Shown here: piece after piece, positions 1-8,700 of the stretch
How positions within the stretch are numbered: the stretch's first letter is position 1
Layout of the letters: the number at the start of each line of letters is the position of its first letter
Assembly: GCA_963763755.1 (NCBI GenBank)
Contig: CAVXQE010000012.1
Coordinates: 922,191 to 986,190, forward strand
Source: Gaiellasilicea sp963763755
GTDB lineage: Bacteria; Actinomycetota; Thermoleophilia; Gaiellales; Gaiellaceae
Reading direction: 5' to 3'
DNA length: 64,000 nt
The notes under the pieces: generated by a model
The model's input: only the letters and a program-made list of their open reading frames with translations
What the model was told of the DNA's origin: nothing
Databases searched by the model: none
Made by a program: the position numbers and the translations under genes

Positions 1-1342
1 TGGTCGGATAGTCGCGGGTGAAGCAGGCGCGGCAGACCGAGGCCTCCGGCAGTCTCGTCGCAGCCTGCATGCCCTCGAGCGAGAGGTAGTGGAGCGACGT
101 GGCGCCGATCAGCTCCCGCATCTGCTCGACCGACCGGTGCGCGGCCGCGAGCTGCTCCTCGTCGGCCATGTCGATCCCGTAGAAGCAGGGCGAGACGATC
201 GGAGGCGAAGAGACACGCACGTGGACTTCCGCTGCCCCGGCCTCGAAGAGCATGATCACGAGCTGGCGCATCGTCGAGCCGCGGACGATCGAGTCGTCGA
301 CGATCACCAGCCGCTTGCCGGCGACCTCTGCGAGCGGGTTGAACTTCATCTTGATCCCCTGCTGGCGGAGGACGTCGTCGGGCTGGATGAACGTCCGGCC
401 GACGTAGCGGTTCTTGATCAGGCCCTCGCTGTACGGGATCCCAGACGCCCGGGAGTAGCCGACCGCGGCAGGCGTGCCCGAGTCCGGGATCGGCATCACG
501 AGGTCGGCTGCCACGGGCGCTTCGGTTGCGAGCCGCTCGCCCATCCGGACCCGAACGCCGTGCACCTCGGAGCCCGCGAGCGTCGAATCGGGACGGGCGA
601 AATACACGTGCTCGAAGATGCAGAGCGCCTGCCGACCCTCCGGCAGCGCCTGCATCGAGCTGAGGCCGTCCTCGTCGATCACCACGACCTCACCGGGACG
701 GACGTCGCGCTCGTACACCGCTCCGATCAGGTCGAACGCACACGTCTCCGATGCCAGGACCCAGTCGATCGCGCCCTCGGGGTTCGTCAGCCGGCCGATC
801 GCGAGCGGCCGGATCCCGTGCGGGTCGCGGAAGCCGACCAGCTTCCCTTCGGAGAGGGCGACGATCGAGTACGCGCCTTCGAGCCTGGCCATCGCCTGGG
901 CGACGGCGAGCGGGAGCGGCGACGGATCGTCGGCGATCAGGGCGGCGATCGCCTCGGTGTCCGAGGTCGCGCCGAGCACGATCCCGTCGGCCGAGAGAGC
1001 GTCGCGGAGGTCCGTGGTGTTCGTCAGGTTGCCGTTGTGGCCGAGCGCCACCGTGCGCGCGCGACCGTGCTGGACGAGCGGCTGCACGTTGGTCCAGGCG
1101 TTCGCGCCGGTCGTCGAGTAGCGCGTGTGGCCGATCGCGACCTCGCCCGGGAGCGCCTGCAGCTTCTCCTCGTCGAAGACCTGTGCGACGAGACCCATGT
1201 CGCGCAGCACGGTCAGGCGGCCGCGGTCTGAGACGGCGATCCCGGCGGCCTCCTGGCCGCGATGCTGAAGCGCGAAGAGGCCGAAGTACGAGAGCCGAGC
1301 CACGTCGCGCTCGACCGAGCGGATGCCGAAGACGCCGCACAT
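1..1342 (-). CDS. purF: Amidophosphoribosyltransferase PurF (C-terminus cut by window edge)
   Basis: First committed step of purine synthesis: PRPP plus glutamine gives phosphoribosylamine. The protein starts MCGVFGIRS, so Cys2 becomes the N-terminal nucleophile of the Ntn glutaminase domain after Met removal, with no propeptide. Visible landmarks are QHRGQEAAGIAV, GHTRYSTTGAN, and the PRPP loop VDDSIVRGSTM in the phosphoribosyltransferase domain. Near the window edge is V-C-R-A-C-F, matching the C-terminal cysteines of the Fe-S type enzyme. 447 codons are present, so only a few residues are missing. The ATG follows the purL stop codon directly (TAG-ATG), implying one transcript and coupled translation. 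Confidence 0.95.
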   Translation of the reverse strand, partial: MCGVFGIRSVERDVARLSYFGLFALQHRGQEAAGIAVSDRGRLTVLRDMGLVAQVFDEEKLQALPGEVAIGHTRYSTTGANAWTNVQPLVQHGRARTVALGHNGNLTNTTDLRDALSADGIVLGATSDTEAIAALIADDPSPLPLAVAQAMARLEGAYSIVALSEGKLVGFRDPHGIRPLAIGRLTNPEGAIDWVLASETCAFDLIGAVYERDVRPGEVVVIDEDGLSSMQALPEGRQALCIFEHVYFARPDSTLAGSEVHGVRVRMGERLATEAPVAADLVMPIPDSGTPAAVGYSRASGIPYSEGLIKNRYVGRTFIQPDDVLRQQGIKMKFNPLAEVAGKRLVIVDDSIVRGSTMRQLVIMLFEAGAAEVHVRVSSPPIVSPCFYGIDMADEEQLAAAHRSVEQMRELIGATSLHYLSLEGMQAATRLPEASVCRACFTRDYPT

Positions 1343-3445
1343 CTAGTGGGAGGCCTCCCTCAACTCGTCGACCGTAAACCCGAGCAGGCTGTCGCCCCCG
1401 GCGATGCCGAGGCGGCGAATCGGGACACCGCCGAGCCGCTCGACGACCTCGGGCGCGCACGCCAGCACCGCCTGGCCGCCGCCTTCGCCGAACCAGGCGC
1501 GCGGATCCTCCGGAAGCGTGAGATCGGCGCCGAGCTGCGAGTGGATCGCGGCCTCGGCCAGCGCGACCGCGAGGCCCCCGTGCGAGACGTCGTGGACGAG
1601 CGAGCACTGCGACGCGGCGCGCCAGAGGAACTCGACGAGCGACGCCTCGGCGGCGAGATCGAGCCGCGCCGGCCGGCCGCCGACCTCGCCCCACCGAGCC
1701 TGGTACTCGGAGCCCGACAGCGCGACGGGCGAGGCGCCGGCGAGCAGGATCACGTCTCCCTCGCGCCACGCGGCGGGCACCGACCGCACGTCTTCGAGCA
1801 GCCCGACGCAGCCGACGACCGGAGTCGGGTCGATCGCGCGCCCGTCGGTCTCGTTGTAGAGCGAGACGTTGCCCGAGACGATCGGAATGCGCAGCGCCTC
1901 GCAAGCCTCCGCCATCCCCTCGATCGACTCGGCGAGCTCCCACGCGATCTCGCCCTTCTCCGGGTTGCCGAAGTTGAGACAGTCCGTCAGCCCGATCGGC
2001 TCGGCGCCGGTGCAGGCGACGTTGCGCGCCGCCTCGAGCACGGCGAGCGCGCCGCCCGTCCGCGGCCAGAGGCGACCCATGCGGCTCTGGCCGTCGAGCG
2101 AGACGGCGAGCCCGCGGTAGCCGGGCCGAAGCCGCAGCACGGCCGCGTCCAGCCCCGGCCGGCGCACGGTGCGCGAGCCGACGAGGTGGTCGTAGCGGCG
2201 GTAGATCCACTCCCGGCTGCGGATGTTCGGCGAGCCGAGCAGCTCGAGCAGCGCGTCCGCGTTCGGCGGCGCCTCCGGCGCACGTAACAGACTGTTACTC
2301 GGCTCGGAGCGGGGCTGCGGCTCGATCGTGTAGCGCGGGCACTCGTCGGTGAGCAGGCGGGCCGGGATCTCCCCGACGACCTCGTCCTCCCAGAGCGCGC
2401 GCAGGAGCCCGGTGCCGGTGACCTCGCCGATCACGGCGTTGTGGAGCTCCCAGCGCTCGCAGACTGCGAGGACCGCGTCGAGCATCTGCGGACGGACGAC
2501 CGCGACCATCCGCTCCTGGCTCTCGCTGATCATCACCTCCCAGGGCTCCATCCCGTCCTCGCGCCGCGGCACCTGGTCGAGCCGCAGGTCGATGCCGCAG
2601 TCGCGTGCCATCTCGGAGAGGGACGAGGCGAGGCCGGCGGCGCCGCAGTCCTGCAGCGACTCGACCAGGCCGGACTCGACGAGCTCGACCGAGACCTCGA
2701 TCAGCTTCTTGCCCATGAACGGGTCGCCGACCTGGACGGTGGGCCGCTTGTCGGCGTCGTCCTCGCCGAGCTCCTGGCTCGCCAAAACGGACGCGCCGCC
2801 GATCCCGTCGCGCCCGGTGGTCGCGCCGTAGAGGACGACGAGATTCCCGGGCCCCGTGGCCGCGGCCCGCGTCACCCGGTCGGCGGGCAGGAGCCCGACG
2901 CACATCGCGTTGACGAGCACGTTGTCGCGGTAGGTGTCGTCGAAGACGGCCTCGCCGCCGACGGTCGGCACCCCGACCGAGTTTCCGTAGGCGCCGATGC
3001 CGGCGACCGCGCGGTCGAAACGAGGGTCGCCGTCCGCGAAGCGCAGGCCGTCGAGCAAGGCGATCGGTCGCGCGCCCATCGCGATGATGTCGCGGAGGAT
3101 CCCGCCGACACCGGTCGCGGCGCCCTGGAACGGCTCGACCGCCGAAGGGTGGTTGTGGCTCTCGACCTTGAAGCAGACGGCCTCGCCGTCCCCGAGATCG
3201 AGTACCCCGGCATTCTCACCTGGGCCCTGCAAGACGCGTTTACCCGTAGAGGGCAGCCGTTTCAACAGGAGGGCAGAGTGCTTGTAGCCGCAGTGCTCCG
3301 ACCACAGGAGCGAGAAGACCGCCAGCTCGAAGTGGTTCGGCTCGCGCTCGAGCAGCTCGACGATGCGCGCGAGCTCCCCATCGGTCAGACCGAGGGCGCG
3401 GTGAACGGGGAGGGAGTGCAGCGGCTGATCGACGACCTCGGTCAG
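1343..3445 (-). CDS. purL: Phosphoribosylformylglycinamidine synthase subunit PurL
   Basis: Synthetase subunit of the small three-part FGAM synthase (PurL with PurS and PurQ), an ATP-dependent amidation. Landmarks are the N-terminal SEHCGYKHS motif, GPGENAGVLDLGDG, FKVESHNHPSAVEP, and two AIRS-type halves with HDVSHGGLAVALAEAA near the end. The first ATG in frame (3265) is too late: conserved PurL sequence (HRALGLTDGELARIVELL, then SEHCGYKHS) continues upstream. No ATG, GTG or TTG exists in frame between there and the divergent neighbour. The assigned start is a CTG at 3445, giving 700 aa; a second CTG lies at 3454. The true start may have been lost by rearrangement or an undetected indel. 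Confidence 0.9.
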   Translation of the reverse strand: MTEVVDQPLHSLPVHRALGLTDGELARIVELLEREPNHFELAVFSLLWSEHCGYKHSALLLKRLPSTGKRVLQGPGENAGVLDLGDGEAVCFKVESHNHPSAVEPFQGAATGVGGILRDIIAMGARPIALLDGLRFADGDPRFDRAVAGIGAYGNSVGVPTVGGEAVFDDTYRDNVLVNAMCVGLLPADRVTRAAATGPGNLVVLYGATTGRDGIGGASVLASQELGEDDADKRPTVQVGDPFMGKKLIEVSVELVESGLVESLQDCGAAGLASSLSEMARDCGIDLRLDQVPRREDGMEPWEVMISESQERMVAVVRPQMLDAVLAVCERWELHNAVIGEVTGTGLLRALWEDEVVGEIPARLLTDECPRYTIEPQPRSEPSNSLLRAPEAPPNADALLELLGSPNIRSREWIYRRYDHLVGSRTVRRPGLDAAVLRLRPGYRGLAVSLDGQSRMGRLWPRTGGALAVLEAARNVACTGAEPIGLTDCLNFGNPEKGEIAWELAESIEGMAEACEALRIPIVSGNVSLYNETDGRAIDPTPVVGCVGLLEDVRSVPAAWREGDVILLAGASPVALSGSEYQARWGEVGGRPARLDLAAEASLVEFLWRAASQCSLVHDVSHGGLAVALAEAAIHSQLGADLTLPEDPRAWFGEGGGQAVLACAPEVVERLGGVPIRRLGIAGGDSLLGFTVDELREASH

Positions 3446-3498
3446 GTAGGTCAGTGTAGTCGGGAAGCACGACGGCGGTCGACGCGTTTTCCCCTCAC

Positions 3499-4359
3499 AT
3501 GAGCCGGCGGCACCTTCTGATGCTGGCTGCGCTCGCTGCGATCTGGGGGTCGTCGTTCATGTTCATCGAGATCGCGCTCCGCGACCTCGCCCCCTCGACG
3601 TTGATCCTGCTGCGCATGAGCTCGGGTGCGGCCGCTCTCGCCATCTACATCAAGGCGACGGGGCGAAGCTTCCGGGCGCTGCTCCCGTACGCGTGGCCGC
3701 TCGCGCTCCTCGGCCTCGTGAACACCGCCGTCCCGTTCTTCCTCATCGCCTGGGGTCAGCAGTACATCGACTCCGGGCTCGCGGCCATCCTCAACGCATC
3801 TGCCCCGCTCTTCACGGCGCTCTTCGCAGTCGCGTACGACCAGAGCCAGCGCGTGACGGGAATGCGCCTCGCGGGTGTCGTCCTCGGCTTCGGCGGGGTC
3901 GTCCTGCTCGTCGGCTTCGACCTCTCCGGCGGCGAGCATGCGGTCGCCGGCGGTCTCGCGGTGGTCGGCGCCTCCGCCTGCTACGGGCTCGGCGGCCTCT
4001 ACGCCGGCCGCCGCTTCCCGGGGCTCGAGACGCCGCTCGTCGCGTTGGGGACGCTCGTCTGGGCGACACTCTTCGTGCTTCCGTTCGGAGTCGCAGCCGC
4101 GAGCTCGCCCAGCTGGGAGGCGCTCGCCTCCGTGCTCTACCTCGGCGTCGCGGCTACCGGTGTCGCGTATCTCCTCTACTTCGGGCTGATCGCCGGCGCC
4201 GGCGCCTCGAAGGCCGTCCTCGTCACGTACCTCGTTCCATCGCTCGCGCTCGTCTACGGCGCCGTCTTCCTCGACGAGAAGGTGACCGCGCTCAGCCTCG
4301 CCGGTCTCGCGCTCGTGCTCGCGGGCGTCGCGCTCGGTACGGGTAGCGTGCGGAGGTGA
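3499..4359 (+). CDS. EamA/DMT-family transporter
   Basis: 286-aa integral membrane protein of the drug/metabolite transporter superfamily, with about ten hydrophobic segments arranged as two EamA repeats. It opens with the family-typical AAIWGSSFMFIEIAL and has the first-repeat signature FLIAWGQQYIDSGLAAILNA. The second repeat ends VPSLALVYGAVFLDEKVTALS. Substrate cannot be predicted. It is divergent from purL and leads a three-gene unit: its stop overlaps the GTG of a second EamA gene, which in turn overlaps an acetyltransferase. Confidence 0.9.
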   Translation: MSRRHLLMLAALAAIWGSSFMFIEIALRDLAPSTLILLRMSSGAAALAIYIKATGRSFRALLPYAWPLALLGLVNTAVPFFLIAWGQQYIDSGLAAILNASAPLFTALFAVAYDQSQRVTGMRLAGVVLGFGGVVLLVGFDLSGGEHAVAGGLAVVGASACYGLGGLYAGRRFPGLETPLVALGTLVWATLFVLPFGVAAASSPSWEALASVLYLGVAATGVAYLLYFGLIAGAGASKAVLVTYLVPSLALVYGAVFLDEKVTALSLAGLALVLAGVALGTGSVRR

Positions 4360-5261
4360 ATCGCTACGCGCCGATGCTGTTCGCTCCTGGCCGCCGTCTG
4401 GGGAGCGTCGTACCTCTTCATCAAGGTCGCGGTCGACGACGTCGCGCCTGCGCCGATGATGGCGATGCGCACGCTGCTCGCCGCCGCGGTGCTGATCACG
4501 TACGTCCTCTGGCGGTTCGGCTGGGAGCGGACGCGCGCCGACGCACGCAGCGCGTGGCGCCACTTCCTGGTCCTCGGCGCTCTCAACGCCGCGATCCCGT
4601 TCTGGCTGATCGCCTGGGGCGAGCAGCACATCGACTCCGGCCTCGCCGCCGTCGTCCAGGCGTCGGTGCCGATCTTCAACGCGCTGATCGTGCTCAAGGT
4701 GCTTCCGCACGAGCGGCTGAGCGGCACGCGGGCGCTGGGGCTGGGGATCGGGATCCTCGGCGTCGCCGTCGTCACCGGGATCCACCCCACCGGCGGCTGG
4801 CTGGCGATCGCCGGCGCGCTTCGCGGTCGTCCTCTCGTCGCTCTCGTACGCGAGCGCGGGCGTGTACGGGCAGCTCGCCGTCTCGGGCACGACCGGCCCG
4901 GTGCTCGCCGCCGGCTCGATGCTGATGGGCGGTCTGTTCCTGCTCCCGCTCGCGCTCTTCCAGCTGCCCGACTACCGCCCCGAGCTGGGAGGCGATCGCG
5001 TCGATCCTCGCGCTCAGCCTGCTCGGGACGGCGCTCGCACAGCTCATCCTCTATCGCATGCTCGCGCTCCACGGCTCGGCGCGGCTGTCTCTCGTCACCT
5101 ATCTGATGCCCGGCTTCGCGCTCGTCTACGGAGCGCTGATCCTGGACGAGAAGATCACGGCCGCGACGCTCGTCGGGCTGGCGCTGATCCTCGGCGGCGT
5201 CGCGCTCGCCTCCGGGGCCGTTCGCCTGCCGCGGCGCGCGACCGTCCCCGCCCGGCCATGA
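4356..5261 (+). pseudogene. Second EamA/DMT transporter, broken by three frameshifts
   Basis: Paralogue of the preceding gene, read in three frames. The GTG start overlaps the upstream stop by GTGA. After MNRYAPML the homologous sequence moves frame near 4380 (LLAAVWGASYLFIKVAVDD), then near 4815 (FAVVLSSLSYASAGVYGQ), then near 4983 (WEAIASILALSLLGTAL), ending LILDEKITAATLVGLALI. Each shift is explained by one extra base. Content between shifts is intact with no internal stops in the restored frame, so this is either a very young pseudogene or an error-affected sequence. Type is given as pseudogene because three independent events are needed. Confidence 0.75.
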
Positions 5262-5765
5262 GCGTCGCGCTCCGTCGCGCCGGGCCGGACGACCTCGACT
5301 TTCTGGACGGGCCTCTACGCCGACGAGGCCGTCCGTCCGTTCCTCGCGGCCGCCGGCCGCTACGAGCGGGACGGAATCGCCGAGCACCTCGAGCGCGATC
5401 CCGAGGAGGGCGGGCTGCTCGTGATCGAGCTCGACGGCGAGCGTGCGGGCGCGATGTTCTGGGAGCGGACGAACGTCCGGAGCCGGATCGCGCACGTCGG
5501 CGGCATCGCGATCGATCCCGCCTTCCGCGGCCGCCGGCTCGCCGACGACGCCGCCCGCCTCCTGCAGCACCACCTGATCCGCGAACGCGGCTTCCACCGG
5601 CTCGAGCTCGAGATCTACGGCTTCAACGAGCGGGCGATCCGCCACGCCGAGCGATCCGGCTACATCCGCGAGGGCGTGAAGCGAAAGGCGTACCGCCACG
5701 ACGACGGCTGGGTCGACGGCGTGCTCTACGCGCTCGTCGAGGAGGATCTCGCCGAGCCGAGATAG
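5258..5765 (+). CDS. GNAT-family acetyltransferase (one frameshift)
   Basis: N-acyltransferase of the GNAT fold. After MSVALRRAGPDDLDF the frame changes near 5300, where GACTTTCTGG would read correctly with one T fewer (DFWTGLYADEAVRPFL). The second part carries the acetyl-CoA loop GGIAIDPAFRGRRLADDAAR (the R/Q-x-x-G-x-G/A region) and the conserved end GFNERAIRHAERSGYIREG. The ATG overlaps the upstream EamA stop (ATGA), so it is the third gene of that unit. Its 3' end overlaps the convergent ArsR-type gene by 40 bases. Substrate unknown. Confidence 0.8.
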
Positions 5766-6832
5766 GCGGTCAGCAGCTCGCCCGCCTGCGGCAGGAGGTC
5801 GCGGCGGAGGCTGTAGACGTTCTCGTCCTCGTCACGGATCGTGACGAAGCCCGCGTGGCGCAGGATCGCGAGGTGGTGATGGGCCGTCGACTTCGCGAGG
5901 CCGAGCTCCGCAGCCGCCTCCCCGAGTGTCACCGGCCCGTCGCTCAGGCGTCGCAGCAACCGCAGCCGGCCCTCGTCGCCGAGCGCCTTGTACACGCGGG
6001 CGATCTCGCCGGGCGCGGCGCCCTCTTCGGGCGCGGGGGCGATCGGGTAGCAGAAGATCTTCGTGCCCTTGTGCTCCCAGAGGATCACCCACGGGCGCAT
6101 CCACCAGCTCGGGAAGAACGCGAAGGTGCGGATACCCGGCGCCGGCGAGTACTGATAGCCGCGCGTCACGAGCTCCGTCAGCTGTTCGGGCGAGTGCGAG
6201 CGCGCCAGCCCACGCTTCGCGTCCGCGTCGCGCTCGGCCGCCTCGCTCCACTCCTGCGAGTTCGGCAGGAAGACGCGGTCGTACCAGCGCGGGAGGAGGT
6301 CGAGGAACTGCGCCTTCAGGTCCTCCCCGTCAGCGTCGAGCAGCGTCCGCGCCGACTCGTACTTCTCGGAGTACTCGACGAGGGACGCGAGGAGCTCTTC
6401 CTTCGCGTCGCTGTCGCCGGCCGCCGCGCGGTCGATCACGTCGGGCGCAGAGAGGTGCGAGGCGTTGCTGCCGTAGTAGCCGAACAGATGCTTCTTCAGC
6501 TCGATCGCATCGGTCGCCCGCAGGCGCTCGAGGAACGACGCGAACGTCCGCGGCTTCGGCGTCTCGTAGACGATCCCCAGCAGGTGCGCCGCAACCTTGA
6601 GCTCGCCGAGCTTCAGCGCGTCGACCGCCTCGAGCAGGTCCGCCGGCACGGACGCGAGGCGCTCCTTCAGCCATTCCTCGCCGAGATCGAAGGTGTCGTA
6701 GTCGCTGCGGTCACCGAGAACGCAGATGCTCATCAGCACCTCCGCCGCCTCGGCGACGTCGATCTCGACCTCGACCGCCGCCGGGGCGGACAGATCGAGG
6801 ACCTGGGAGCGCTTGTTTCGTTCGATAGCCAT
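5726..6832 (-). CDS. ArsR-type transcriptional regulator with long DUF5937-like N-terminal domain
   Basis: 368-aa regulator. Residues about 1-260 form an unusual long domain with a tryptophan/phenylalanine-rich stretch (FAFFPSWWMRPWVILWEHKGTKIF). This resembles the N-terminal part of actinobacterial DUF5937/ArsR regulators; the assignment is from memory of the family. Residues about 280-350 are a winged helix: YKALGDEGRLRLLRRLSDGP, LGEAAAELGLAKSTAHHHLA and a wing ending ENVYSLR. No metal-binding cysteine pair is visible, so a heavy-metal sensor is not supported. It is divergent from a small gene at 6935 and shares an operator-like palindrome with it, suggesting control of itself and that neighbour. 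Confidence 0.8.
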   Translation of the reverse strand: MAIERNKRSQVLDLSAPAAVEVEIDVAEAAEVLMSICVLGDRSDYDTFDLGEEWLKERLASVPADLLEAVDALKLGELKVAAHLLGIVYETPKPRTFASFLERLRATDAIELKKHLFGYYGSNASHLSAPDVIDRAAAGDSDAKEELLASLVEYSEKYESARTLLDADGEDLKAQFLDLLPRWYDRVFLPNSQEWSEAAERDADAKRGLARSHSPEQLTELVTRGYQYSPAPGIRTFAFFPSWWMRPWVILWEHKGTKIFCYPIAPAPEEGAAPGEIARVYKALGDEGRLRLLRRLSDGPVTLGEAAAELGLAKSTAHHHLAILRHAGFVTIRDEDENVYSLRRDLLPQAGELLTAYLGSARSSSTSA

Positions 6833-6865
6833 CTAACGCTCGCAGAGTACTCGGCTTCGAACGGC

Positions 6866-6900
6866 TTGACAAGAGCAGCGTCGTTCGATAATCTTCGAAC
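6866..6900 (+). promoter_or_regulatory. Promoter with overlapping palindromic operator upstream of the gene at 6935
   Basis: TTGACA (6866-6871) and GATAAT (6887-6892) are separated by 15 bases, short for a sigma-70-type promoter. The -10 element lies inside the inverted repeat TTCGA-TAATCT-TCGAA (6885-6900). A related TTCGAA sits at 6855-6860, and TTCAAGAACATCGAA-like half-sites follow. It lies between the divergent ArsR-type regulator and the small gene, where an autoregulatory site would be expected. Confidence 0.5.
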
Positions 6901-6934
6901 AGTTCAAGAACATCGAAAGCGAAAAGGAGTAACC

Positions 6935-7162
6935 GTGTTCCCCTCGCCCGACCTGCTCCACCAGCTCGTCAGCGACCGGCAGCAGGATCTGCTCCGATCC
7001 GCCGCCGCCAGGAACTCCGAGCCCAGCCGCGTCCGCAGGCACCTTGCGCGATCGCTCCGACGTACGGCGGACCGGCTCGACGCGGCGACCGCCGCGCCCA
7101 GCTCGATCAGCGGCACACACCCCGGACGCGGCTTGCCGACGTCCGGGGTCAGTGGGTTCTGA
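6935..7162 (+). CDS. Small basic hypothetical protein
   Basis: 75 aa, GTG start six bases after a good ribosome binding site (AAAAGGAG). The sequence MFPSPDLLHQLVSDRQQDLL followed by an arginine-rich stretch resembles the short soluble proteins often found next to actinobacterial regulators. I recognise no family. It is divergent from the ArsR-type regulator, and its promoter overlaps a palindrome, so it is a likely target. Its last 14 bases overlap the convergent hydrolase gene. Confidence 0.6.
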   Translation: MFPSPDLLHQLVSDRQQDLLRSAAARNSEPSRVRRHLARSLRRTADRLDAATAAPSSISGTHPGRGLPTSGVSGF

Positions 7163-7871
7163 GAAAAGCCTCGATCAGCGCCCTCGCCCGCGCCGAGCCG
7201 GCGACGAGCGCGACGCCGTGCTGACCTCCCGGCAAGACCTGGAGACGCTTGTCGGCCGCCGCCGTCGCCGCGTACATCTCACGGGCGTCGTCGGAGAAGT
7301 CGTAGCCGGCGTTGTCGTCGTCTTCGGCGGCGACGTAGAGCACCGGTACGCGTAACCGCTTCGCAGTCGCCGCTGCGTTCATCCCCATGAACCGCGCCGG
7401 GCCCGAGACGCTGACGACGCCGTCGACCGCAGGCATCACGCTCGCGCCGGCGACAAGCGAGGCGATCCCGCCCATCGACGCCCCGACGAAGAAGACCTTC
7501 TGCTTCCCGCGCTTGCGCATGACCTTCGCAGCGCCGTCCAGGTCGCTCGCGAGGCGGTTCCCGGCCGTTCCGGCGCGCGCTTGCGAGAGACCATGGCCAC
7601 GGAAGTCGATCGCGAAGGCCGTGTAGCCCAGCCGCGCGAGCCTGCGCGCGTACGGGACCCACTCGCACAAGCTGCCCTGCGACTGGTGGCCGAGGATGAC
7701 CACGGTTCGCCCGCTGCCGAAGAGGTGGCCGATGAGCTTCGTCCCGTCAGCCGCGCGGAAGCTCACGTCAGCGCCCTCGGCGCAGGAGTAGCCGACGCGG
7801 TCGGCGCCGGCGGTCGCCGTCGAGGCGACAGAGCCGGCAAGAAGCGCGAGCAGCAGGAGCCCTCGTCTCAC
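7149..7871 (-). CDS. Secreted alpha/beta hydrolase
   Basis: 240 aa with an N-terminal signal peptide (MRRGLLLLALLAGSVASTATA). The mature part is an alpha/beta hydrolase of the dienelactone-hydrolase/esterase type. It has GHQSQGSLCEW in the oxyanion region, AIDFRGHGLS, the nucleophile elbow G-A-S-M-G-G, an acid near AAEDDDNAGYD and the histidine in PGGQHGVAL. Probably exported. Substrate unknown. Confidence 0.8.
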   Translation of the reverse strand: MRRGLLLLALLAGSVASTATAGADRVGYSCAEGADVSFRAADGTKLIGHLFGSGRTVVILGHQSQGSLCEWVPYARRLARLGYTAFAIDFRGHGLSQARAGTAGNRLASDLDGAAKVMRKRGKQKVFFVGASMGGIASLVAGASVMPAVDGVVSVSGPARFMGMNAAATAKRLRVPVLYVAAEDDDNAGYDFSDDAREMYAATAAADKRLQVLPGGQHGVALVAGSARARALIEAFLRTH

Positions 7872-7935
7872 TCACACCTGTTTAGCACTACTAAATCCGC
7901 CTGGCAAGGCCGGAGCGAGGCGTTAGCCTCCCGGG

Positions 7936-8262
7936 GTGAGCCTGCTCGAGGAGCACGTCGAGCGTTTCAACCAGGGAGTCCGCAGCGGCGACTTCACGCC
8001 GATGGTGGCCGCGTTCGCCGAGGACGCGGAGCTGCACTTCGAAGGCGTCCCGGCCGGCCCGTTCGTCGGCCGCGACGCGATCGACGCCGCGTACCGCGAG
8101 CAGCCGCCCGACGACGAGATCGAGATCCTCGGCTCCGAGGAGCGGGACGGTGTCGTCGTGGCGCGCTACGCGTGGCTGCGCGACGAAGGCCGGCAGGCGG
8201 GCGAGATGCTGCTGACGCCGCGCGACGATCAGATCCAGAAGCTCGTCGTCACGTTCGGCTAG
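7936..8262 (+). CDS. SnoaL-like/NTF2-fold protein
   Basis: 108 aa, GTG start. The pattern EEHVERFNQGVRSGDFTPMVAAFAEDAELHFEG, then PFVGRDAIDAAYREQPPDDEIEI, is the standard NTF2-like cone (helices, then a hydrophobic pocket made by a curved sheet). Members include isomerases and small-molecule-binding proteins; nothing here fixes the ligand. It sits upstream of a VOC-family gene on the same strand. Confidence 0.7.
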   Translation: MSLLEEHVERFNQGVRSGDFTPMVAAFAEDAELHFEGVPAGPFVGRDAIDAAYREQPPDDEIEILGSEERDGVVVARYAWLRDEGRQAGEMLLTPRDDQIQKLVVTFG

Positions 8263-8323
8263 AGCTCGAGCGGGTCTATATCTTCCGTCCGAAATCGCCA
8301 CGACGAGCGGAGGATCGCACGCA

Positions 8324-8696
8324 ATGGAGCTCATCCACACCTGCTACCGGATCACCGAATCCGGACAAGTCCATCGCCTTCTACGAGGCGCTTGGCTTCG
8401 AGAAGCGTCGCGAATTGCCGATTCGCGAGGAGGCAATGAACTACTTCATGGGCCTGCCCGGCGACGACGACCGGCTGGAGCTGACGTACAACTTCGGGGT
8501 CGACTCGTACGAGCTCGGCAGCGGCTACGGCCACATCGCGATCACCGTGGACGACATGGACGCAACGCTCGAACGGCTCGCCGGCCAGGGGATCGAGCCC
8601 GAGCGGCCGAAGTACCAGGTGAGCGAAGGCGGCTCGTTCATCGCCTTCGTCCGCGATCCCGACGACTACCGGGTCGAGCTGATCGAACGCAAGTAG
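8324..8696 (+). CDS. VOC-family (glyoxalase/bleomycin-resistance fold) protein, one frameshift
   Basis: Starts MELIHTCYRIT at the ATG at 8324. The frame then moves near 8357 (one extra base) to NPDKSIAFYEALGFEKRREL. The rest has the lactoylglutathione-lyase pattern: MNYFMGLPGDDDRLELTYN, YGHIAITVDDMDATLERL, and the closing FVRDPDDYRVELIERK. Metal ligands expected for glyoxalase I are present as H near the start (LIHTCYRI), E in RLELTYN, H in YGHIAI and E in VELIER. A lactoylglutathione-lyase-like role is possible. The frameshift may be a sequence error. Confidence 0.8.
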
Positions 8697-8700
8697 AGCC

